Assembly (NCBI GenBank): GCA_002490995.1
Contig: DKVC01000141.1
Span: forward strand, 1-7,114
DNA length: 7,114 nucleotides
Reading direction: 5' to 3'
Source: Lachnospiraceae bacterium UBA7188
Lineage (GTDB): Bacteria; Bacillota; Clostridia; Lachnospirales; Lachnospiraceae
Every line of letters begins with the position of its first letter. Position 1 is the stretch's first letter. The translations under genes and the position numbers were made by a program. A model generated the notes under the pieces. That model saw only the letters and a program-made list of their open reading frames with translations. It searched no databases and was not told the DNA's origin. Shown here in pieces: positions 1 to 5,677 of the stretch.

Positions 1-19
1 ATTTTCCGACAATTCCTAA
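1..19. repeat. Left copy of a 19-bp terminal inverted repeat
   Basis: ATTTTCCGACAATTCCTAA at the left edge is the exact reverse complement of 7094-7112 at the right edge; base 20 no longer matches. Read outward from either edge, both flanks run into the same sequence, TTAGGAATTGTCGGAAAAT. The match is seen directly; its meaning is inferred. The likeliest reading is that both flanks enter the end of a multi-copy element, for example an insertion sequence with terminal inverted repeats. No transposase lies inside the window. From 20 to 130 no gene is visible on either strand. Confidence 0.75.
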
Positions 20-135
20 GTATAGTACACTGTCACGCAAAACGACTTCACGTAACGCAGCAGTGCATCTTAGACACTCAGACTGACGACAATGCGGCAG
101 CTGGGAATTCAGGCATGCGCAAACCCGGTCCGACC

Positions 136-163
136 AAAAAACAAAAGCGTCTTCTCACGCTCC
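136..163 (-). terminator. Terminator-like hairpin at the end of the DUF1385 gene
   Basis: On the minus strand the arms AGCGT (161-157) and ACGCT (150-146) enclose the 6-nt loop GAGAAG. Two G-T wobble pairs (163-162 with 145-144) can extend the stem. A T-rich tract, TTTGTTTTTT, follows (145-136). The hairpin overlaps the DUF1385 stop codon at 157-155. The 5-bp core is short, so termination may be partial, but hairpin plus T tract suits an intrinsic terminator closing this transcription unit. Confidence 0.5.
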
Positions 164-1114
164 GCTCCCGGCATCCTCGGCATCTTCTTCAAACACATAG
201 CCAAAAGTCTCTGTCAGATAAGCCTTCCAGTCAAACACGGCCTCCACGGAAGCAATCGCCACTTCCACCATCTCTCTGTCCGGCTCCTTGGTCGTCATGC
301 GCTGGATTGCCATTCCCGGCGCCGAAAGAATCCGTACGAAAAGAGAATCCGAACGCCCTGCCATGCGGATAATCTCATAGGAAATCCCTGCTACCACAGG
401 CATCAGCAGAATCCGAAGCCCCACACGCCACACAGGATTCTCCACACGGATAAAGAAAAACAGAATTATACTCACAAAAAATACAAAAAACAGAAAACTG
501 GTACCGCATCTTTTATGCAGCCTGGAGCTGCGCATGGCATTATCCACAGTCAGAGGCCGCCCCCGCTCGATACAGTTAATACATTTATGCTCCGCGCCAT
601 GATACCGGTAGAGGCGCCGGATATCCTTCATAATACTGATACCGCCCACATAGAGGATAAATATTACAATGCGGACTACCCCCTCAATAATCGCAACCAG
701 AGACGGATTCCGCAGATACCCGTTCAGCAGGGACGCAAGATAATACGGCAGCACAATAAAAATTCCCACTGCCAGCAACACGGAAACACAGGTGACTACC
801 CCAGTCATCAGCTTATCGCCTGCCCCGCTGTCTTTACCCTCAGTTCCCTCTTCCTCATAAAAAGAGGCCGAAACATTCAGACATTTCATCCCCAGCACCA
901 GAGAATCTATAAAGTTGAACACCCCCCTGATAAAAGGAAGCTCCTTTATCTTATTCCCGTGGAGCATCCCCTGGAAATGATCCATCTCCACAGATATCCC
1001 GCCGTCAGGCCGCCTCACGGCTACGGCATACTTATCTTTGTTCTTCATCATAACGCCTTCCAGGACAGCCTGGCCGCCGATTCCGGAATAGCATTTGCTT
1101 TTCTTCTTTGCCAT
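155..1114 (-). CDS. DUF1385 (YqhQ-type) polytopic membrane protein
   Basis: This encodes 319 residues of the DUF1385 family (COG3872, Bacillus subtilis YqhQ type), annotated elsewhere as a predicted metal-dependent membrane protein; its reaction is unknown. Seen here: the N-terminal signature GIGGQAVLEGVMM (11-23), a soluble N-terminal part containing RPDGGI (35-40), and four hydrophobic segments near 104-127, 139-160, 206-223 and 231-250. Between the second and third lie YHGAEHKC (171-178) and HKRCGTSF (200-207), whose His, Glu and Cys residues are plausible metal ligands. The C-terminus is acidic. The start at 1114 is chosen because GGGAG lies 7 nt upstream and the family signature begins about ten residues in; an in-frame ATG at 1183 has no ribosome binding site. 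The gene follows rpmE on the same strand, but a terminator and a structured repeat intervene, and no clear promoter of its own was seen. The family call is firm, the function open. Confidence 0.94.
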   Translation of the reverse strand: MAKKKSKCYSGIGGQAVLEGVMMKNKDKYAVAVRRPDGGISVEMDHFQGMLHGNKIKELPFIRGVFNFIDSLVLGMKCLNVSASFYEEEGTEGKDSGAGDKLMTGVVTCVSVLLAVGIFIVLPYYLASLLNGYLRNPSLVAIIEGVVRIVIFILYVGGISIMKDIRRLYRYHGAEHKCINCIERGRPLTVDNAMRSSRLHKRCGTSFLFFVFFVSIILFFFIRVENPVWRVGLRILLMPVVAGISYEIIRMAGRSDSLFVRILSAPGMAIQRMTTKEPDREMVEVAIASVEAVFDWKAYLTETFGYVFEEDAEDAGSGA

Positions 1115-1185
1115 AATATGTCTCCCAAATCTTTCTATCGCCCACCCCTCCGGCATGTGCCGAAAGAACTTCAGCTTTACCATCG

Positions 1186-1227
1186 CGAAGTGACTTTGGC
1201 TTTAGTGCTGTCGCGCAGCGACTTAAT
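1186..1227. repeat. 42-bp direct repeat, copy 1
   Basis: This copy begins CGAAGTGACTTTGG and contains the perfect small palindrome GTCGC-GCA-GCGAC (1210-1222). It matches copy 2 at 1306-1347, exactly 120 bp away, at 40 of 42 positions (mismatches at 1209/1329 and 1224/1344). Its ACTTTG (1192-1197) can also pair with CAAAGT just downstream (1231-1236). It is non-coding and lies between rpmE and the DUF1385 gene. Confidence 0.9.
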
Positions 1228-1230
1228 CAG

Positions 1231-1318
1231 CAAAGTCGCGAAGGTGCACGAGAGGAAATTTCATGAGAGCACTTTCGAATGAAATTTTCTCTCATAAGTG
1301 TGCGCCGAAGTGACTTTG
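1231..1318. repeat. Long imperfect inverted repeat (hairpin) between the direct repeats
   Basis: The left arm 1231-1264 and right arm 1279-1318 pair around a 14-nt loop (1265-1278). The best block next to the loop is AAATTTCAT against ATGAAATTT, continuing as GAGAG against CTCTC with one mismatch. Further out, GGTGCAC pairs with GTGCGCC with one wobble after a 6-nt bulge, and the outer CAAAGTC pairs with GACTTTG. The right arm uses the first 13 bases of direct-repeat copy 2. Either strand would fold into a long hairpin if transcribed. Nothing coding is seen. Confidence 0.8.
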
Positions 1319-1347
1319 GCTTTAGTGCCGTCGCGCAGCGACTCAAT
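1306..1347. repeat. 42-bp direct repeat, copy 2
   Basis: This is the second copy of the 1186-1227 sequence, with the same GTCGC-GCA-GCGAC palindrome at 1330-1342. It abuts the rpmE terminator (1351-1385). Together the two copies and the hairpin between them form a composite non-coding element of about 160 bp. Confidence 0.9.
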
Positions 1348-1350
1348 TAA

Positions 1351-1385
1351 GAAAAGGTTGAGATACCAAGCACCTCAACCTTTTC
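1351..1385 (-). terminator. Intrinsic terminator of rpmE (and of rho read-through)
   Basis: A perfect 12-bp stem (1351-1362 with 1374-1385; core AAAAGGTTGAG and CTCAACCTTTT) encloses an 11-nt loop. It starts 6 bp past the rpmE stop codon. On the minus strand the stem ends in CCTTTTC followed by TTAATT, giving a U-rich 3' side. Because no terminator fits between rho and rpmE, this hairpin probably ends both transcripts. The stem is also A/T-bordered in the other direction. Confidence 0.85.
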
Positions 1386-1391
1386 GCGATC

Positions 1392-1592
1392 TTATTTAAC
1401 GCCGTATTTCCTGTTGAACTTCTCAATACGTCCATCAGCCCTTGCAGTCTTCTGCTGGCCTGTATAGAACGAATGGCACTTGGAACAAACTTCCACATGG
1501 ATCTCAGGCTTCGTGGACCCGGTCACAAAAGTGTTCCCACAGTTACAGGTCACTGTCGCCTGATAGTACTTGGGATGGATTCCTTCTTTCAT
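1392..1592 (-). CDS. rpmE: 50S ribosomal protein L31, zinc-binding form
   Basis: L31 sits on the large ribosomal subunit at the intersubunit bridge with the small subunit. The 66-residue protein has the usual family length and the zinc-ribbon cysteines C16 and C18 (CNC) and C36 and C39 (CSKC), so it is the zinc-containing, vegetative type. It starts MKEGIHPKYY and ends NRKYGVK. The start at 1592 has GAGAGG 8 nt upstream (1606-1601) and gives the standard length; an in-frame ATG at 1643 would add 17 unrelated residues without a ribosome binding site. It has its own strong promoter just after rho and a strong terminator, and also receives transcription from rho. In zinc-limited Firmicutes this form can be replaced by a cysteine-free paralog; none is in this window. 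Confidence 0.98.
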   Translation of the reverse strand: MKEGIHPKYYQATVTCNCGNTFVTGSTKPEIHVEVCSKCHSFYTGQQKTARADGRIEKFNRKYGVK

Positions 1593-1671
1593 CTCATTCA
1601 CCTCTCTATATTCAATCATTAAAGCCTTATTTGTCGTTCGCATCCGTACTGCTTATGGAACCACAAACAGC
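1593..1671 (-). promoter_or_regulatory. 5' leader of rpmE, possible L31 autoregulatory leader
   Basis: The predicted transcript start near 1671 leaves about 79 nt before the rpmE start codon. RNA leaders bound by L31 are known as structured RNA families in several phyla, including one in Firmicutes. I can see only weak pairing here (CGC with GCG and CTG with CAG near 1672-1639), so membership is a suggestion from position and length, not a recognised fold. Confidence 0.3.
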
Positions 1672-1677
1672 GTTCTT

Positions 1678-1706
1678 ATTGTAGCACATGGACAGTCTGT
1701 TTTCAA
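1678..1706 (-). promoter_or_regulatory. Sigma-A-type promoter of rpmE
   Basis: The -35 box is TTGAAA (1706-1701), the spacer exactly 17 nt, and the -10 box TACAAT (1683-1678) preceded by TGC, an extended -10. Both boxes match consensus at five of six positions. It starts 8 bp after the rho stop codon. Confidence 0.85.
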
Positions 1707-1714
1707 GTCCTATT

Positions 1715-3391
1715 TTAAATAAATTTGTTTCTTTTTACCATTTGTACGAATTCATTGTTGCTTCTTGTCCGTGAGAACATATCCAGAATACGGTCGGTGG
1801 CTTCGTCCGGCTTCAGGCCGTTCAAAGCTCTTCGCATGATGTTGATGGCATCCAGCTCCTCGCTGTTCAGCAGCAGATCCTCTCTTCTGGTACCGGACTT
1901 CGCCAGATCGATTGCCGGGAAGATACGCTTTTCAGACAGCTTGCGGTCAAGGATCATTTCCATGTTGCCTGTACCTTTGAATTCCTCGTATACCACATCG
2001 TCCATTTTGCTGCCGGTATCTACCAGAGCCGTTGCCAGAATTGTCAGGCTGCCGCCCTCACGCATGTTCCTCGCCGCACCGAAGAAACGCTTCGGCATAT
2101 GCAGCGCCGCCGGGTCCAGACCGCCGGAAAGCGTACGTCCGCTGGGCGGTACCACCAGGTTGTAAGCCCTGGCCAGACGCGTGATGCTGTCCAGAAGGAT
2201 CACCACGTCTTTCTTATGTTCCACCAGGCGCTTTGCACGCTCAATGGTCATCTCCGACACCCTCTTATGATGCTCGGGCAGTTCGTCAAAAGTAGAATAA
2301 ATAACCTCTACATTGTCGCCGCTGATTGCTTCCTTGATGTCTGTCACCTCTTCGGGACGCTCGTCAATGAGCAGTATCAGCATATGCATATGCGGATTCG
2401 TCCGCAGAATTGATTTGGCAACCTCCTTCAGTAAAGTCGTCTTGCCGGCCTTGGGCGGAGATACAATCATACCACGCTGTCCCTTGCCAACGGGGCTGAC
2501 CAGATCCATAACCCTCATGGCCACGCTGCAACCTGCTGTCTCCAGCCTGATGCGTTCATTCGGGAAAATAGGAGTCATATCTTCGAAAGCCATACGCTTC
2601 AGAGCCTCTTCGATCGTATAGCCATTGATAGTCCTGATAAACAGAAGTGCGCTGAACTTCTCCTGCTGTGTCTTGATACGCTTGTTCCCCCGCAGGATAT
2701 CGCCTGTCTTCAGCCCGAAACGGCGGATCTGGCTGGGCGCCACATATACGTCGTTCTCTCCGGGCAGGTAATTCTCACACCGGATAAATCCATATCCGTC
2801 AGGCATCACCTCCAGGATACCGCTTGCCTCCTCGCCGCTGTCCAGTTCCCTGGGATAGGTCTTCTCGTCATAGACCTCATTGGAACGGTTCGGCCTGGGA
2901 GCCGCAGGAGCTGCCTGCTGAGGCGCCTGAGCTGTCTGTGGTGCCGGCTGAGCTGTCTGTGGTGCCGGCTGGGCTGCAGGTACCGTCTGGGCTGCTGCTG
3001 GAACAGGTGCCACAGCTGGTGCTTCCGGTTTCTCCTCGGGCTTCTGGACACTCTCGCTCTGCGCCGTAGCTTCAGCCTTATAGCTGCCTTCACTCTTAAC
3101 CGCTCCTGCAGCACGTTCTGTTCTCTGCGGCGCGGCTGATTTCGTATTTGTCACAATGTTCCGTTTGCGTACAGGTTTGGATGGGGGCGCACTGTCGCGG
3201 GACTGCTGTGCCTCCTCACTCTTTACACTCTTCGCAGCGCTTTCTTCTTCCTGTTTTTTCACCCTTTCATCTTCTGCCAACATGGCCTCCACCAGCTCAG
3301 CCTTCTTCATGGACGATGTCCCTTTCAGCCCACGCGCTTTCGCCAGCTCTTTCAGCTGTACAAGTGCCAGTGATTCATACTTTTCTCTCAT
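1715..3391 (-). CDS. rho: Transcription termination factor Rho with N-terminal insertion
   Basis: Rho is a hexameric RNA-dependent ATPase that loads on C-rich RNA and removes RNA polymerase. In order: a Rho_N SAP-like helical domain (about 4-42); a long low-complexity insertion (about 45-175) whose 120-167 part is nearly all Ala, Pro, Gln and Val; a cold-shock-type RNA-binding domain with GYGFIR (199-204) and DVYVAPSQIRRF (214-225); and the ATPase domain. The ATPase has Walker A SPPKAGKTTL (311-320, K317), DERPEEVT (343-350, E344), Walker B with D401, SGGLD (422-426) and the arginine-finger region SGTRRE (499-504). At 558 residues it is about 140 longer than Escherichia coli Rho (419), the excess being the insertion. 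The start at 3391 has a perfect AGGAGG (3402-3397) 5 nt upstream. It is divergent from the DUF4364 gene and runs on into rpmE. Such insertions affect RNA binding in high-GC Gram-positives and give prion or condensate behaviour in some other Rho proteins; whether this one does is unknown. Confidence 0.99.
   Translation of the reverse strand: MREKYESLALVQLKELAKARGLKGTSSMKKAELVEAMLAEDERVKKQEEESAAKSVKSEEAQQSRDSAPPSKPVRKRNIVTNTKSAAPQRTERAAGAVKSEGSYKAEATAQSESVQKPEEKPEAPAVAPVPAAAQTVPAAQPAPQTAQPAPQTAQAPQQAAPAAPRPNRSNEVYDEKTYPRELDSGEEASGILEVMPDGYGFIRCENYLPGENDVYVAPSQIRRFGLKTGDILRGNKRIKTQQEKFSALLFIRTINGYTIEEALKRMAFEDMTPIFPNERIRLETAGCSVAMRVMDLVSPVGKGQRGMIVSPPKAGKTTLLKEVAKSILRTNPHMHMLILLIDERPEEVTDIKEAISGDNVEVIYSTFDELPEHHKRVSEMTIERAKRLVEHKKDVVILLDSITRLARAYNLVVPPSGRTLSGGLDPAALHMPKRFFGAARNMREGGSLTILATALVDTGSKMDDVVYEEFKGTGNMEMILDRKLSEKRIFPAIDLAKSGTRREDLLLNSEELDAINIMRRALNGLKPDEATDRILDMFSRTRSNNEFVQMVKRNKFI
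2927..2968 (-). repeat. Two perfect 21-bp tandem copies inside rho
   Basis: 2927-2947 and 2948-2968 are identical, in frame, and encode two copies of the heptad PAPQTAQ in the low-complexity insertion of Rho. The perfect DNA identity suggests a recent duplication and a site of likely length variation between strains. Confidence 0.9.
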
Positions 3392-3470
3392 AAATTCCTC
3401 CTGATTTCCATAGTCTCAACATATTAAACGGGGAGCACAGCCAGATCGTCATTGACATGCTGCCTTTGAA

Positions 3471-3489
3471 GCATGATTGAATATCATGC
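3471..3489 (-). promoter_or_regulatory. Small hairpin near the 5' end of the rho leader
   Basis: GCATGA (3471-3476) and TCATGC (3484-3489) form a perfect 6-bp stem with a 7-nt loop, within a few bases of the predicted rho transcript start. It could stabilise the 5' end of the mRNA or take part in control; no T tract follows, so it is not a terminator. Confidence 0.45.
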
Positions 3490-3498
3490 CGTACCGAT

Positions 3499-3504
3499 AT
3501 TATA
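3499..3504 (-). promoter_or_regulatory. -10 box of the rho promoter
   Basis: A perfect TATAAT lies at 3504-3499 on the minus strand. The best 17-nt-spaced -35 candidate is TTCCTA (3527-3522), only three of six matches, and it lies inside a palindrome (3517-3538). The predicted start near 3492 leaves a leader of about 100 nt. A weak -35 overlapped by a palindrome suggests a regulated promoter. Confidence 0.65.
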
Positions 3505-3516
3505 ATACACTTTTCC

Positions 3517-3538
3517 AAAAATAGGAAGCCCTATTTTT
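3517..3538. promoter_or_regulatory. Palindrome over the rho -35 region, candidate operator
   Basis: AAAAATAGG (3517-3525) and CCTATTTTT (3530-3538) are perfect 9-bp arms around AAGC. The site covers the position expected for the rho -35 box and lies between rho and the divergent winged-helix-type gene. It may be an operator. Because the arms are A/T-rich with a short GC core, a weak bidirectional terminator is also possible. Confidence 0.5.
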
Positions 3539-3544
3539 AATTAT

Positions 3545-3556
3545 GACAAGATTGTC
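3545..3556. promoter_or_regulatory. Second small palindrome in the divergent spacer
   Basis: GACAA-GA-TTGTC is a perfect 12-bp inverted repeat, 6 bp beyond the larger palindrome and about 40 bp upstream of the predicted rho -10 box. It is a possible protein-binding site, but short enough that chance is a real alternative. Confidence 0.3.
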
Positions 3557-3613
3557 TTTCTTTTGTACTGATTTTTAGCTTTACAGCCCCTGAAAATTAT
3601 CCTGCAGAATCTC

Positions 3614-3642
3614 TTGCGAAGTGCCGAAATCTATTATATGAT
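3614..3642 (+). promoter_or_regulatory. Sigma-A-type promoter of the DUF4364 gene
   Basis: The -35 box is TTGCGA (3614-3619, four of six), the spacer 17 nt and the -10 box TATGAT (3637-3642, five of six). The predicted start near 3649 leaves a short leader of about 39 nt. Confidence 0.65.
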
Positions 3643-3687
3643 ATTGAATGCTGCAAATATTTCATTTTCGGAAAGGGATGGTTATAA

Positions 3688-4206
3688 ATGCTTCAGGACA
3701 CGCTGACTCTTTATAAATTAATTGTGCTTTATATGCTGGACAGGGTCAATTTCCCGCTGACCAACGCACAGGTCAGTGATTTTATTCTGGAGCGGGAGTA
3801 CACCAATTACCTGACCCTCCAGCAGGTCATCAATGAGCTGCTGGATGCACGGATGATTACTTCCCGCACCATCTTAAACCGCACGCATCTGTCCATTACG
3901 CCGGAAGGACGGGAGACTCTGCACTTTTTCCAGAACCGCATCAACCACGGTATCAAGAAGGATATCGACAGCTATTTCCGGGAAAACGAATATGTTCTCC
4001 GAAATGAGGTCTCCGTACTGGGCGACTATTATTATCGGGCCGGTATCGGCGAATATGAAGCCCACCTTGTGGCAAAGGACAGAGGCGTCAGTCTGGTGGA
4101 TATCAGAATGGCGGTGCCCACGGAGGAAATAGCCCGGAGCATATGTGACAACTGGCAGAAGAAAAACCAGGAAATCTACCAGTATCTCACGGGACAGCTC
4201 TTTTGA
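3688..4206 (+). CDS. DUF4364 family protein, winged-helix-like N-terminus
   Basis: The 172-residue protein matches the DUF4364 family of clostridia, which has no established function. The N-terminal half (about 4-83) reads like a winged helix: TNAQVSDFILE (25-35), LTLQQVINELLDARMI (42-57) as helix-turn-helix with a candidate recognition helix, then LSITPEGRETLHFF (68-81), the wing-plus-helix pattern also seen in PadR- and MarR-type proteins. The C-terminal half (about 90-172) is strand-rich, with LGDYYYRAGIGEYEAHLVAKD (111-131), perhaps for dimerisation or ligand binding. The ATG at 3688 is preceded by AAAGGG about 10 nt upstream; a nearby ATG at 3678 is out of frame. It is divergent from rho and convergent with rarA. 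Its place beside palindromes at the rho promoter fits a local regulator, but no target is shown. No intrinsic terminator follows it. Confidence 0.9.
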   Translation: MLQDTLTLYKLIVLYMLDRVNFPLTNAQVSDFILEREYTNYLTLQQVINELLDARMITSRTILNRTHLSITPEGRETLHFFQNRINHGIKKDIDSYFRENEYVLRNEVSVLGDYYYRAGIGEYEAHLVAKDRGVSLVDIRMAVPTEEIARSICDNWQKKNQEIYQYLTGQLF

Positions 4207-4224
4207 CCGATACTTCCGGCCTCC

Positions 4225-4360
4225 TTTCAGAGCAGCACTGTCAGGCTTCTTCGGGTTCCTCCGTCTCTTTTCAGAGCAGCCCCCTGCCGGAATTCCCCGG
4301 GCTCCTTCGTCCGTTTTCAGAGTACTTTCTTCAGGATTCCAGGGATTCCTTCGCCTCCGT
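4225..4360. repeat. Degenerate triplicated repeat, unit about 45 bp
   Basis: Three imperfect units each begin with TTTCAGAG (4225, 4269 and 4315; spacing 44 and 46 bp) and end near a TTCCTCCG/TTCGTCCG/GCCTCCGT motif. The third unit includes the last codons of rarA; the other two fill the spacer between the DUF4364 gene and rarA. This looks like old tandem duplication of the rarA 3' end. The similarity is partial and was aligned by eye. Confidence 0.5.
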
Positions 4361-5677
4361 CCTGAGCCTGCGCATATGTTCCCGTATCTTAGCCTCGTAG
4401 CCGTTTCCGGTAGGCTTATAGAATTCCTTCCCGTTCAGCTCATAGGGAAGATACTGCTGCTCTACATAATGATTCGGATAGTCGTGGGCGTATTTGTAAC
4501 CGGTCCCTCTTCCCAGCTTCGCCGCTCCCTTATAATGGGCGTCCTGGAGATGCGCCGGAATAGGCAGGTTTCCGCTGCGCCCTACCTCTTCCATTGCCGC
4601 GAACACTGCCTCGCAGGCCGCATTGCTTTTGGGCGCGCACGCCACGTAGGAAGCCGCCTGAGACAGGATAATCTGCGCCTCCGGCATACCGAGGCGCTCC
4701 ACCGCCAGAGATGCGTTAGTGGCCACTACCAGCGCCTGGGGGTCAGCATTTCCCACGTCCTCCGCCGCACATATCATAATTCGCCTGGCTATGAAAGCCA
4801 CATTTTCACCGGCATAAAGCATCCGGGCCAGATAGTACACCGCCGCATCCGGGTCGGAACCCCGCATGCTCTTGATAAAGGCTGAGATGGTATCATAATG
4901 GTTGTCACCGCTCTTATCGTAACGCACTGCCTTCTTCTGGATGCATTCCTGGGCCACCTCCAGAGTAATATGTATCTTTCCATCCTGACTCCGCGCTGTA
5001 CTCATAATGCCCAGTTCAATGGCATTCAGGGCATGTCTGGCATCTCCGCCGGAGACATCCGCCAGAAAATCCAGAGCGTCTTCGTCTATCACCGCATCAT
5101 ATGTGCCCATTCCTCTGTCCGTGTCGTATACGGCTTTTTTCAGGAGTTCCCGTACAGCCTCCAGGGGAATGGGCTTCAGCTCAAAGATGATGGAACGGGA
5201 CAACAGAGCGCCGTTGACCTCAAAATAAGGATTCTCCGTAGTGGCGCCAATCAAAACCAGCGTGCCGTCCTCCACAAAAGGGAGCAGATAGTCCTGCTGC
5301 GCCTTGTTGAAGCGATGGATCTCGTCGATGAAGAGAATCGTGCGCTTTCCGTACATTCCCTGGATTTCCTTTGCTTTTGCCACCACCTCCTCCATATCCT
5401 TTTTCCCTGCCACGGTCGCATTGATCTGGGTAAATTCGGCACTGGTGGAATTTGCGATCACCTTCGCCAGGGTAGTCTTGCCTGTGCCGGGAGGGCCGTA
5501 GAAAATAACGGAGCTGATCTTGTCCGCCTTGATGGCGCGGTAGAGCAGCTTGCCCCTGCCCACGATGTGCTCCTGTCCCACTACCTCTTCCAGGGTTCTG
5601 GGACGCATTCTTGCTGCCAGGGGCGCCTCCTTTTCCATATCGTTATTCCGCATATAGTCAAATATATTCAAATCCAT
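4331..5677 (-). CDS. rarA: Replication-associated recombination protein A (AAA+ ATPase)
   Basis: RarA (MgsA in older use, YrvN in Bacillus; related to eukaryotic WRNIP1) is a clamp-loader-like AAA+ ATPase acting on DNA ends and gaps at stalled replication forks. The 448 residues match the usual length (about 420-450). Seen: LAARMRPRTLEEVVGQEHIVG (20-40), Walker A GPPGTGKT (61-68), Walker B ILFIDEIHRF (114-123), sensor 1 GATTENP (144-150), LLSR with the probable arginine finger R161, sensor 2 SGGDARHALN (209-218), and the C-terminal tetramerisation region with EDVGNADPQAL (306-316) and YKYAHDYPNHYV (394-405). The start at 5677 gives the family-typical MDLNIFDYMR; its ribosome binding site is weak (GGACGG about 7 nt upstream). 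The frame is open a further 46 codons to a GTG at 5815, giving a hydrophobic extension foreign to the family and without a ribosome binding site. It probably shares transcripts with the NYN gene, since no clear promoter lies between. Confidence 0.96.
   Translation of the reverse strand: MDLNIFDYMRNNDMEKEAPLAARMRPRTLEEVVGQEHIVGRGKLLYRAIKADKISSVIFYGPPGTGKTTLAKVIANSTSAEFTQINATVAGKKDMEEVVAKAKEIQGMYGKRTILFIDEIHRFNKAQQDYLLPFVEDGTLVLIGATTENPYFEVNGALLSRSIIFELKPIPLEAVRELLKKAVYDTDRGMGTYDAVIDEDALDFLADVSGGDARHALNAIELGIMSTARSQDGKIHITLEVAQECIQKKAVRYDKSGDNHYDTISAFIKSMRGSDPDAAVYYLARMLYAGENVAFIARRIMICAAEDVGNADPQALVVATNASLAVERLGMPEAQIILSQAASYVACAPKSNAACEAVFAAMEEVGRSGNLPIPAHLQDAHYKGAAKLGRGTGYKYAHDYPNHYVEQQYLPYELNGKEFYKPTGNGYEAKIREHMRRLRTEAKESLES

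Noticed and set aside
1115..1183. Upstream in-frame start for the DUF1385 gene at 1183
   Set aside because: It has no ribosome binding site and adds 23 residues not expected in the family; the start at 1114 has GGGAG at good spacing.
92..1282. Long plus-strand open frame of 396 codons
   Set aside because: It lies opposite the DUF1385 gene and the repeat region, has no ribosome binding site and no family resemblance; it is a shadow of the minus-strand gene.
1186..1347. CRISPR array
   Set aside because: There are only two copies with a 78-bp gap that is itself a hairpin, and no cas genes; this is a dispersed-repeat type structure.
1593..1643. Upstream in-frame ATG for rpmE
   Set aside because: L31 is normally about 66 residues and the 1592 start has a clear ribosome binding site; the 1643 start does not.
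2806..3114. 102-codon minus-strand frame within rho
   Set aside because: It is an Arg-rich alternate-frame reading of the repetitive Ala/Pro/Gln region of rho, with no independent support.
4145..4885. Plus-strand frame of 246 codons overlapping rarA
   Set aside because: It is antisense to rarA, whose motifs are all intact, and starts inside the DUF4364 gene without a ribosome binding site.
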